Below are positions 6,753 through 14,462 of a stretch of DNA of 64,000 bases, piece after piece. Origin of the DNA: an uncultured Lachnospiraceae bacterium (GTDB lineage: Bacteria > Bacillota > Clostridia > Lachnospirales > Lachnospiraceae); contig CAJUDH010000001.1 of assembly GCA_910584845.1 (NCBI GenBank), forward strand, positions 62,001-126,000. The letters run 5' to 3'. Both the position numbers and the translations under genes were made by a program. Under the pieces are notes generated by a model that saw nothing but the letters and a program-made list of their open reading frames with translations, was not told where the DNA came from and ran no database searches. Position 1 is the first letter of the stretch; each line of letters opens with the position of its first letter.

Positions 6753-8501
6753 ATGGAGAATATTACAATTAAAATTAACGGCATAGAAGTTAGCGCTCCA
6801 AAAGGTTCCACCATATTGGAAGCGGCTCGGCTGGCTCATATCGAGATCCCCACGCTCTGCTACTTAAAGGAAATCAACGAGATCGCCGCCTGCCGGATGT
6901 GCGTGGTGGAAGTGAAAGGCGCAAGAAGCCTGGTGGCTGCCTGCGTCTACCCCATCAACGAAAATATGGAAGTTTGGACCAACACCCCCAAGGTACTGGA
7001 CTCCCGCAGAAAAACCTTACAGCTGATTTTATCCAACCACGACCGCAAATGCTTATCCTGCGTGCGCAGCGGAAACTGCGAACTGCAGCAGCTGTGTAAA
7101 GAACTGGGCGTGGAGGACGAAGGCAAATACGACGGCGACCGCACCCCGTCCTGCATTGACGGCAGCGCCGCCCATATGCTCCGGGACAACAGCAAGTGCA
7201 TACTGTGCCGCCGCTGTTCCGCCGTTTGCGAAAAAGTCCAGGGGATCGGCGTTATCGGGGCCAACAAGAGGGGCTTTTCCACTTACATCGGTTCTGCCTT
7301 TGATATGGGGCTGGGCGAGACCAGCTGTGTATCCTGCGGCCAGTGTATCGCCGTGTGCCCCACAGGCGCGCTGCAGGAGAAATCCCAGATCGACGACGTA
7401 TTGGCAGCCATCGCCGACCCGTCCAAACATGTGATCGTACAGACCGCGCCGGCAGTCCGCGCCGGCCTGGGCGAAGAATTCGGCTATCCCATCGGTACCA
7501 ACGTGGAAGGGAAAATGGCAGCCGCCCTGCGCCGCATCGGCTTTGACAAGGTGTTCGATACGGATTTCAGCGCCGATTTAACCATTATGGAAGAAGCCAA
7601 CGAGTTTATCGACCGGGTGCAGAACAAGGGCGTGCTTCCGCTGATTACCTCCTGCTCCCCAGGATGGATCAAATATTGTGAGCATTATTTCCCGGACATG
7701 ACCGAAAACCTGTCCAGCTGTAAATCCCCGCAGCAAATGTTCGGCGCCATCGCCAAATCTTACTATGCGGAGAAAATGGGCCTGAAACCGGAAGATATTG
7801 TTTCCGTTTCCATTATGCCCTGTACGGCGAAGAAATTCGAAATCGGGCGCCCCGACCAGGCTGCCAACGGCGTGCCGGACGTGGATATTTCCCTGACCAC
7901 CCGGGAACTGGCCCGGATGATCAAAAAAGTCGGCATCCGTTTCCGGGAACTGCCGGACGAAAGTTTTGACGCCCCCCTGGGCCTGGGTACCGGCGCAGCC
8001 GTGATCTTTGGGGCTACCGGCGGCGTTATGGAAGCCGCCCTGCGTACCGCAGTGGAGACCCTGACCGGGGAAGAACTCGCCAGCCTGGACTTCACCGAAG
8101 TCCGCGGCATTGCCGGCATTAAAGAAGCCTCTTATAACGTGGCCGGCATGGAAGTGAAAGTCGCCGTGGCCTCCGGCCTAGGCAACGCCAGGCAGCTTTT
8201 GGAAAAGGTGAAATCCGGCGAAGCCAATTACCACTTTATTGAGATTATGGGGTGCCCCGGCGGCTGCGTCAACGGCGGCGGCCAGCCCCAGCAGCCCGGC
8301 TATGTCCGCAATACCGTGGATATCCGCAGCCTGCGGGCCAAAGTGCTTTATGACTCCGACAAAAACAACCCCATCCGGAAATCCCACGAGAATCCGGCTA
8401 TCAAGGAGCTCTATGAGACCTACCTGGGCAAACCCGGCAGCCATAAAGCCCACCATCTGCTGCACACCACATATGTGAAGCGGAAAGTAAATGAGGTTTA
8501 A
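6753..8501 (+). CDS. hydA: HydA, catalytic [FeFe] hydrogenase subunit
   Basis: 582 residues. Order: plant-type [2Fe-2S] domain (C36, C47, C50, C64), His-Cys3 [4Fe-4S] motif (HDRKCLSCVRSGNC), two ferredoxin clusters (CILCRRCSAVC, CVSCGQCIAVC), H-cluster domain, then the small-subunit-like C-terminal helices. All three H-cluster signatures are canonical: TSCSPGW near 298, MPCTAKKFE near 355, EIMGCPGGCVNGGG near 495. It should be the active H2-forming or H2-oxidising enzyme of the soluble HydABC complex. Two in-frame ATGs exist, 6747 and 6753; the Shine-Dalgarno GGAGGAG (6739-6745) is well spaced only for 6753. It is the last gene of the operon, with a strong terminator after it. Confidence 0.96.
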   Translation: MENITIKINGIEVSAPKGSTILEAARLAHIEIPTLCYLKEINEIAACRMCVVEVKGARSLVAACVYPINENMEVWTNTPKVLDSRRKTLQLILSNHDRKCLSCVRSGNCELQQLCKELGVEDEGKYDGDRTPSCIDGSAAHMLRDNSKCILCRRCSAVCEKVQGIGVIGANKRGFSTYIGSAFDMGLGETSCVSCGQCIAVCPTGALQEKSQIDDVLAAIADPSKHVIVQTAPAVRAGLGEEFGYPIGTNVEGKMAAALRRIGFDKVFDTDFSADLTIMEEANEFIDRVQNKGVLPLITSCSPGWIKYCEHYFPDMTENLSSCKSPQQMFGAIAKSYYAEKMGLKPEDIVSVSIMPCTAKKFEIGRPDQAANGVPDVDISLTTRELARMIKKVGIRFRELPDESFDAPLGLGTGAAVIFGATGGVMEAALRTAVETLTGEELASLDFTEVRGIAGIKEASYNVAGMEVKVAVASGLGNARQLLEKVKSGEANYHFIEIMGCPGGCVNGGGQPQQPGYVRNTVDIRSLRAKVLYDSDKNNPIRKSHENPAIKELYETYLGKPGSHKAHHLLHTTYVKRKVNEV

Positions 8502-8523
8502 GGTACACTTGCCACACCAAACC

Positions 8524-8630
8524 CTTAGGGCGGCAGCTGCAAAAGCCGCCCCCTAAGAGATCCATAAGGAAATTTGAAATAGGGGGTCAGCCGGCCATTA
8601 TGGCAGATGATTGGCTGACCCCCTATTTTA
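8524..8630 (+). terminator. Terminator region of the hyd operon
   Basis: Two consecutive hairpins follow hydA. The first, CTTAGGGCGGC with GCCGCCCCCTAAG (8524-8553), has no T-run. The second, AAATAGGGGGTCAGCC (8577-8592) with GGCTGACCCCCTATTT (8613-8628), is a perfect 16-bp stem ending in T-rich sequence and is the likely terminator. Confidence 0.75.
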
Positions 8631-9049
8631 GGTAATAAACAAGCGGGGTTTCACTCTCATCTGTAAATTTATGCCTCAAAAAATTCTCTGATGGTGGGGT
8701 AGATGCTACGTTAAATGACAGCAAAAGCCGATGGCGTAAACGGGAAATATCCGGTTCCAATATCACCTGGATGGATCCTTAACAATGCATGTGAAAAGCG
8801 AGACAATGATTTTAAGGAAATTGTCCATATGTTGTCCCCTGACAAAAAACCAGAATTTCAGGCCGTCGGAACAACAAGCGCGGACAGGCAAGCAGTCCCG
8901 GACACCGAAAAAGACAGCACATTCCAGCGCCACTATGCGTATGTTCCTGCTGCTATCTGTCCGCAATCCGTTGTCAATTGACAGCAACTGCCAGCAAATG
9001 AATACATAATATAAAACCACATACAATAACCAAGAAAGGAAGTGTTACT
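8631..9049. other. Gene-poor region upstream of the Uma2 gene
   Basis: About 420 bases without a supportable gene. Short open frames on both strands (8715-8981 plus, 8763-9026 minus) lack Shine-Dalgarno sites and resemble no family. The right end holds the Uma2 promoter and a palindrome (TGTCAATTGACA, 8972-8983). Confidence 0.5.
8972..9010 (+). promoter_or_regulatory. Possible promoter and palindrome for the Uma2 gene
   Basis: A perfect -35, TTGACA (8978-8983), forms half of the palindrome TGTCAATTGACA (8972-8983). The -10 is unclear in the AT-rich stretch 9001-9014 (TACATA or CATAAT, with spacers of 19-21). The palindrome over the -35 is a plausible operator. Confidence 0.4.
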
Positions 9050-9616
9050 ATGCCACCAGTAGTACAGCCACAGCCAGAAGCAACCACTCTGGAGCAGTAT
9101 GAGGCTCTACCGGAAAATATCCGGGCAGAAGTTTTCGATGGACGGATCTATTATATGGCCAGCCCATCACAAGAACACCAGACAATTTCCATGGAACTTT
9201 CGACCATGCTTAACGCTTATCTCAAAAGCAAAAAGGGGCCATGCCGGGTGTTCCATGCTCCATTTGATGTAAAATTGAATGACGCTCCCCTCACCATTGT
9301 TCAGCCTGATCTCATGATTGTATGCGATAAAAACAAATTGGACGGAAAGCGTTGTAATGGCGCTCCCGATTTCATCATTGAGATTGTCTCCCCTGGCAAT
9401 CCGACAGATGATTATATCCGGAAGGCATACTACTATGAATCTTCTGGTGTCCGTGAATACTGGATCGTGGATCCCCGCCGCAAAACAGTGACCGTCAACT
9501 ATTTTGAGAAAAACATGCTCAACATCCAGTATTCTTTTGATTCCACAATTAAGGTTAATATCTATGATGATCTGCTTATCAACTTCCCCGAGATTGCTGA
9601 TCTGCTGAACATTTAG
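9050..9616 (+). CDS. Uma2-family (DUF820) putative endonuclease
   Basis: 188 residues matching the Uma2 family, which has a PD-(D/E)xK nuclease fold. Visible: the opening TLEQYEALPE, VFDGRIYYMASPS, the acidic core QPDLMIVCD (Asp87) and DFIIEIVSPG (Glu111), and the tail REYWIVDPRRKTV typical of the family. The lysine of the PD-(D/E)xK signature is not in the usual place, as is normal for Uma2. Cellular substrate unknown; members are often multicopy in cyanobacteria and in scattered Firmicutes. Preceded by GAAAGGAAGTG. It stands alone between terminators in a gene-poor patch, which fits accessory or transferred DNA. Confidence 0.87.
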   Translation: MPPVVQPQPEATTLEQYEALPENIRAEVFDGRIYYMASPSQEHQTISMELSTMLNAYLKSKKGPCRVFHAPFDVKLNDAPLTIVQPDLMIVCDKNKLDGKRCNGAPDFIIEIVSPGNPTDDYIRKAYYYESSGVREYWIVDPRRKTVTVNYFEKNMLNIQYSFDSTIKVNIYDDLLINFPEIADLLNI

Positions 9617-9660
9617 TCAAAAGAAAAAGGGCTATCAGGAAATGATAGATTGCCCTACAC

Positions 9661-9705
9661 AGGAGCAGGTGTGATCCATACGGATCACACCTGCTCCTGC
9701 AATTT
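9661..9705 (+). terminator. Terminator of the Uma2 gene
   Basis: A perfect 17-bp stem, AGGAGCAGGTGTGATCC (9661-9677), with a four-base loop and its complement (9682-9698), followed by GCAATTTA. The T-run is weak but the stem is very stable. Confidence 0.65.
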
Positions 9706-9719
9706 ATCCATGAAAAAGA

Positions 9720-9750
9720 AAAAAGATGGCTAATAACAACCATCTTTTCT
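9720..9750 (-). terminator. Terminator facing the lacLM operon
   Basis: On the minus strand AAAAGATGG, a 10-base loop, CCATCTTTT and then TTCTTTTTC: a stem with a long T-run. It lies about 200 bases past the stop of the PLP lyase gene and can end lacL-lacM transcription; its T-rich other flank could also work on the plus strand. The interval 9751-9952 contains no gene I can support. Confidence 0.6.
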
Positions 9751-9952
9751 CTGTTCCATGTTATAATGGAACTATACTCAAACAAGATTATTATAACGAC
9801 TTTTTTGATATTGGCCAACAAAAATCAATGACTTTAAGGGAAGAAACTGAAATGCGGAATCCTGGATGCGTTGAACCATCGGTTTATGCACCGCATTCAA
9901 AATGAAGGGTTTATTACGCTGAAAGGACTCTATCCCTTGTTTTTATACCTAA

Positions 9953-11158
9953 TTACCGAAACACATATTCCTCCAGCCGCCCAAATGCCTCCTTCACCCG
10001 GGAAAGGGGCATTGCCAAGTTCATGCGGATGGAATTTTCGCCGTGGAAAACGCGGCCGTCCTGCCAGGCCACCCCTACGTCCCATCCTGCCTTCTCCAGC
10101 TCGTCTATGGTTTTCCCATGTTTTTGGAGCCACTGGGTACAATCCAGGAACAGCATATACGTCCCTTCCGGCTTTGCCACCTGCACCCCCTCGAAATGGC
10201 TGGCAATAAAATCGCAGGCATAATCCACATTTCCGCTTAGCACCTGGCACAACTCGTCCACCCATTGGTGGCCTTCCTCCGAATAAGCGCCGATCAGGGC
10301 ATGCATACTCAACACATTCATGGAATTGTAATGGGATTTCCCGGACTGGGCCTCGACCCGGTCCCGCAAATAAGCATTGTAAACAATCCGGTAAGACCCC
10401 ACAAGCCCTGCCAGGTTAAACGTTTTGGAAGGCGCATACAAACCCACCGTCCGGTTTCTTGCATCTTCGCTGACCATCTGCATGGGGATGTGGCGGTTGC
10501 CGTTGAGGATAATGTCCGACCAGATTTCATCGGAAACCACCACGCACCCGTTGTCCCGGTAAACCTCCATGGCCCTCTCTAATTCCCACCGTTCCCAGAC
10601 ACGGCCACAAGGGTTATGGGGATTGGAAAACACGGCTAAATGAATTTTGTCCGCTTTTAGTTTGGCATCCATGTCCTCATAATCCATGCGCCATACCCCG
10701 TTCCCGTCCAATTTCAGGGGGCTGTGGACAATCTTTCTCCCACAGTTGGAAATACATTTGGTAAATCCGATATAGGTGGGGCTGTGGAGCAGCACAGCGT
10801 CCCCGGGCGCGGAAAACGCCTCCAAAACCGACACAACCCCGCCCAGCACCCCATTTTCGTACCCAATGCACTCCCGGGCCAGTCCGGCAACCCCGTTCCG
10901 CCTTTCCTGCCAGTTGATAATAGCGTCGAAATAATCCCGGGACGGATGAAAATAGCCGTAGGCCCCATGCTGGGCCCGCCGGATAATTGCCTCAGGTACG
11001 GTGGGGACAGTCAGGAAATTCATGTCCGCAACCCACATGGGGATTATGTCAAAACCTTCTTTTGGCGGCTGGGGCGCAGAACCTCCCAGCCCAAGCCCGT
11101 CTACGGCCATGGCATCTTTCCCATGGCGGTCAATGATCGAAGTAAAATCGTATTTCAA
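9953..11158 (-). CDS. MalY/PatB-type PLP-dependent C-S lyase or aminotransferase
   Basis: 401 residues, aminotransferase fold type I of the MalY/PatB branch: MWVADMNF near 41, GYFHPS near 68, SPTYIGF, NPHNPCGRVW (179-188), and the PLP lysine in APSKTFNLAGL (K245). Members are usually cystathionine beta-lyases that also act on other cysteine S-conjugates; some are plain aminotransferases. The start is a TTG at 11158 with AAAGGAGAAG seven bases upstream. It follows lacM after 64 bases, so it is probably the third gene of the lac operon, an unusual metabolic pairing. The family is firm; substrate is not. Confidence 0.9.
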   Translation of the reverse strand: MKYDFTSIIDRHGKDAMAVDGLGLGGSAPQPPKEGFDIIPMWVADMNFLTVPTVPEAIIRRAQHGAYGYFHPSRDYFDAIINWQERRNGVAGLARECIGYENGVLGGVVSVLEAFSAPGDAVLLHSPTYIGFTKCISNCGRKIVHSPLKLDGNGVWRMDYEDMDAKLKADKIHLAVFSNPHNPCGRVWERWELERAMEVYRDNGCVVVSDEIWSDIILNGNRHIPMQMVSEDARNRTVGLYAPSKTFNLAGLVGSYRIVYNAYLRDRVEAQSGKSHYNSMNVLSMHALIGAYSEEGHQWVDELCQVLSGNVDYACDFIASHFEGVQVAKPEGTYMLFLDCTQWLQKHGKTIDELEKAGWDVGVAWQDGRVFHGENSIRMNLAMPLSRVKEAFGRLEEYVFR

Positions 11159-11222
11159 GGGAACTTCTCCTTTCTCTGCCAGTGCGCCATAACATCTTCA
11201 CAAAGGAAAACCGAAACGCACA

Positions 11223-12245
11223 TTATCCGTGTACCGGCGCACCCGGGACAATGAAAAACGAATACACAATATCCTTCCCGGCATCGATATGGTAAGCTTC
11301 TTCCACATCACTCCCCCAACTGTCAATCCCGCCCACGCCCCGGACGGCCCCCAGAATGCAGGCCACAGTCCTCCTGGCCCTGGGGAGCTCTTCCTGATGG
11401 GTGGCATTTTCCAGTTCCTCTGCCGTATAAGGCAGGCAGGTAAAGGCAAAGGGCTCGCCGTCCTTTTCAAAAGTCAGGGAACCGCCGTCCCCTCCGCCGA
11501 TCGGGTAGGCATCCGTCTTTGGGCCATTGGCCAGCGACGAAAGCCGCCGGACCGTAAGCCATTCCGTATCCATATGCATGCCGCATTCCTGGGGCACCAG
11601 GTAAGGCGTCACGGGCAGGCCTGAAACCTCGTATATGCCTTTCACGCCGCCGGCCTTCCGGTCCGGGTAAGTTTCCCCGGACAAACCGCAATACGTATAG
11701 CCTTCTGCTTTCGTCGGCATAATAAACCGCATGCCAAACACCGGAAGCTGGGGCAGCCCTTCCTTGCCATAATAATGCACGTCCACGCCAATGCGCCCGG
11801 TTGGTTCCACTTTATAAGACACGCCCACTTCCGTCTCCGGCACGGTAGCTGTCCGGTAAGTATAGGAAACCGTCAGGGTTTTTGCCTCCACCTCCCCCCC
11901 GAACCGGTTATTCCCCGGAGGCAGAAAATCTTTAACTTCCTCTCCGTCCAAAAATATGCGGATCTCCTTTGTCTGGATAAACAGGTCCGCCCCCATCCAC
12001 ATGGCCGACCGGAAAGGGAAGCCGCATCCCCGGTCATTATCCGTTACGGCCCGCCAAAAAGTGGGCTTCGGGGCGCGGTAAAGCCATTCCCGCCCGTTGG
12101 CTACCAAAGACTCCATGCCCCCGGCAGCATAGGAAAACAAATATTCAAACCCTTCGCCATGCACCCCCAGCACCACGTCCCCAAACACTACCCCCATGGG
12201 GCCGGCATTGTCCACGGCGCCCTTTTGCTTATTCGTACAATCCAT
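11223..12245 (-). CDS. lacM: LacM, beta-galactosidase small subunit
   Basis: 340 residues equal to the C-terminal (domain 5, Bgal_small) part of a long GH2 beta-galactosidase: FWRAVTDNDRG near the start, GQ-like GEGFEYLFSYAAGGMESL, and the closing VEEAYHID region. It completes the active site of LacL in a heterodimeric enzyme that splits lactose and other beta-galactosides. The ATG at 12245 lies inside the end of lacL (17-base overlap) with GGAGGTGAGG in front, so the two subunits are translationally coupled. This is a split form of LacZ, best known from lactobacilli. Confidence 0.92.
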   Translation of the reverse strand: MDCTNKQKGAVDNAGPMGVVFGDVVLGVHGEGFEYLFSYAAGGMESLVANGREWLYRAPKPTFWRAVTDNDRGCGFPFRSAMWMGADLFIQTKEIRIFLDGEEVKDFLPPGNNRFGGEVEAKTLTVSYTYRTATVPETEVGVSYKVEPTGRIGVDVHYYGKEGLPQLPVFGMRFIMPTKAEGYTYCGLSGETYPDRKAGGVKGIYEVSGLPVTPYLVPQECGMHMDTEWLTVRRLSSLANGPKTDAYPIGGGDGGSLTFEKDGEPFAFTCLPYTAEELENATHQEELPRARRTVACILGAVRGVGGIDSWGSDVEEAYHIDAGKDIVYSFFIVPGAPVHG

Positions 12246-14145
12246 AGTAATACCTCACCTCCTGCATTGCCGGTTTCGGCTCCCGGTTGGCGAACACAAT
12301 GCCGTTGCCGGAAAATTCATAATCGGAAGGGCGGTCATCAAAATCACCGCCGTAGCGGAGCGCCTCTTCCCCCGTAACCGGGTCTTTCACGTATAGGGCC
12401 TGGTCAATAAAATCCCAGATAAAGCCGCCCTGGTATTTCTCATATTGGTCCAAAAGATCCATATAAGATTTCATCCCGCCCAGGGAATTCCCCATATCAT
12501 GCATATATTCACAGAGCACAAACGGCTTCTTCCCTATTTCGTCCAGATATTTTTTTACTTCCCACGGCGGCGCGTACATCTGGCTTTCCATGTGGGAAAT
12601 CACCGGTTCATAAGCCCGGTTGCGGCATACGCCTTCATAATGGACCAAACGCCCGTCATCTTTTCCCTTTAAATATTCCTGCATGGCCTGGATATTGCCC
12701 CCGGCAAAAGATTCATTGCCCAAAGACCAGAACAATATAGATACATGGTTTTTAAACGTCTCAAAATTAGTCCGCATCCGGTCCAACACCGCCTCTTTCC
12801 ATTGGGGGATACTGCCGGGGACATTCCAGCTAGGCTCTACGTTCCCCATTTTCTGCCAGGAACCATGGCTTTCCAAATTGGTTTCCGCCATCATATAAAT
12901 ACCCTGCCGGTCGCACATCCCATACCAGGGGATCTGGTTCGGGTAATGGCAGGTGCGCACGCTGTTAATATGGTTTTCCCGGAAACACGCCATATCTTTT
13001 TCCATATCTTCTTGGGTAATCACCCGCCCTGTCCGGGCATTCCATTCATGCCGGTTTACCCCGTTGATAATCAGGCGCTTTCCGTTAAGCTTCATAACCC
13101 CCTGATCCAGGGCTATCCTGCGAAACCCTACCGGATAAACAACCATCTCTTTCAGGGAACCGTCCCCCCCTAAAAGGCGGATTTCCAATCGGTACAGGTA
13201 AGGGTCCTTATGGTTCCACACGCGGACGTTCGGCAATTCTACCGGCCCTATCCCCATGTGCCCTGCCGCCGAAGGCGCCGCCTCCCACAGGGCTTCCCCC
13301 TGGGCGTCCTTTAACAAAACCGACACCTGGTATCCTTCCACACAAGCGCCTGGCTCCCCATCCGCCGATAACTTCAGCTCCAGGCTAAAGCTTCCCGACT
13401 CCCCGTCTTCCTGAAGCACCGGTTTTGCCCACATATCCTCCACATGGATTTCCGGCTTGGCATATAAAACCACATTCCGGAAAATTCCGGAAAAACGGAA
13501 AAAATCCTGGTCTTCCAGATACGCCGCCGTAGACCGCTTATGGACTTCCACCGCCAATAAGTTCCCCGTTTCCCGGATATAAGGGGTCAGGTCAAAATCC
13601 GACGGGGTGAAACTGTCTTCCCCATACCCGACAAATTCCCCGTTAAGCCAAACATACATGGCCTGTTCCACCCCTTCAAAAGAAATGCAGACCCGTTTTC
13701 CACGCAGCGCCTCCTCCAGGTCAAAAACCAGCCGGTAAGAACCTACCGGATTGTATTCTGCCTGGGAAAATTGGCCGGGCTGGGATCCCAGGCCTTCCAG
13801 GGAATAGGCCGGCCTGCGGTATTTGTGGCCCTCCCAGGGATACATGGTATTAATATAATGGATCCGGTCATATCCGGCCAGTTCCATATGGCCCGGCACC
13901 TGTATGGCGCCAAAGGCCGACGCGTCATAATCCTCCCGGTAAAAGCCTTCCGGCCTCATGGCGGCATTTTTTGACCAGAAAAACGACCACTCCCCGTTTA
14001 AGGACTGGTACAAGGTTTTCCGGCCTTCCCGGCAAGATGTTTCCGAGTCAAAAAACTCATGGTCAGAATGGGCGGGGAGCATCCCTACACGGAACACTTC
14101 CGGGTCGTCCAGCCAGCCCAATTCTGGTTTTAATTCACGATTCAT
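12229..14145 (-). CDS. lacL: LacL, beta-galactosidase large subunit (GH2)
   Basis: 638 residues: GH2 sugar-binding domain (ELAGYDRIHYINTMYPW near 88), Ig-like domain, and the TIM barrel. The acid/base Glu is E478 in SLGNES and the nucleophile E546 in LCEYMHDMGN. The catalytic part ends where a full-length LacZ would continue; the rest is LacM. Length fits lactobacillus-type LacL. ATG at 14145 chosen for TAAGGAGGG upstream; the open frame extends further to 14223 without a ribosome site. Cytoplasmic, no signal peptide. No lactose transporter or lac repressor is adjacent, so substrate uptake must be encoded elsewhere. Confidence 0.94.
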   Translation of the reverse strand: MNRELKPELGWLDDPEVFRVGMLPAHSDHEFFDSETSCREGRKTLYQSLNGEWSFFWSKNAAMRPEGFYREDYDASAFGAIQVPGHMELAGYDRIHYINTMYPWEGHKYRRPAYSLEGLGSQPGQFSQAEYNPVGSYRLVFDLEEALRGKRVCISFEGVEQAMYVWLNGEFVGYGEDSFTPSDFDLTPYIRETGNLLAVEVHKRSTAAYLEDQDFFRFSGIFRNVVLYAKPEIHVEDMWAKPVLQEDGESGSFSLELKLSADGEPGACVEGYQVSVLLKDAQGEALWEAAPSAAGHMGIGPVELPNVRVWNHKDPYLYRLEIRLLGGDGSLKEMVVYPVGFRRIALDQGVMKLNGKRLIINGVNRHEWNARTGRVITQEDMEKDMACFRENHINSVRTCHYPNQIPWYGMCDRQGIYMMAETNLESHGSWQKMGNVEPSWNVPGSIPQWKEAVLDRMRTNFETFKNHVSILFWSLGNESFAGGNIQAMQEYLKGKDDGRLVHYEGVCRNRAYEPVISHMESQMYAPPWEVKKYLDEIGKKPFVLCEYMHDMGNSLGGMKSYMDLLDQYEKYQGGFIWDFIDQALYVKDPVTGEEALRYGGDFDDRPSDYEFSGNGIVFANREPKPAMQEVRYYYGLYE

Positions 14146-14462
14146 GACAGCCCTCCTTAATGGATGGATGATTGCTTCTGCCCGGATTTCCCCTCCCCTG
14201 TAAAGGCCCTTGCAAGGGTACATACGGTGTGCATTGGCACCGGCCCTTTACAGGCGGGCGCAGACCGGCGCAGGCCTCATCCTTTCCCAAATTATACCAT
14301 AACCGGGCCAAATATGAAAGGCTTTACCATGGGTGCAATGCAATACATAGGCTTTTTGGGCGATAGCCCTACCCCTTTTCGATAGGGTGCCATAAAAACA
14401 CAAAAAGTTACCGGCAAAATCCATGTGGCCGCAACAGAAAGAAACCCTGTTGCCAACCGCCC
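14146..14462. other. Intergenic region between lacL and kinase operon end
   Basis: 317 bases. It holds the lacL promoter (14291-14319), several short inverted repeats (GCAACAG/CTGTTGC at 14431-14453 just past the kinase stop; CCCTA/TAGGG near 14370) and no open frame with a ribosome site. The repeats near 14431-14453 may help end kinase transcription but lack a good T-run. Confidence 0.5.
14291..14319 (-). promoter_or_regulatory. Promoter of lacL-lacM
   Basis: Minus strand: TGGTATAAT, a perfect extended -10 (TATAAT at 14296-14291), with only a weak -35 (TTTCAT) 17 bases upstream. Predicted start near 14284, giving a leader of about 140 nt. No obvious catabolite (cre) site was seen. Confidence 0.6.

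Noticed and set aside
8715..8981. Open frame of 88 residues before the Uma2 gene
   Set aside because: No Shine-Dalgarno and no family resemblance; another frame on the opposite strand is equally open.
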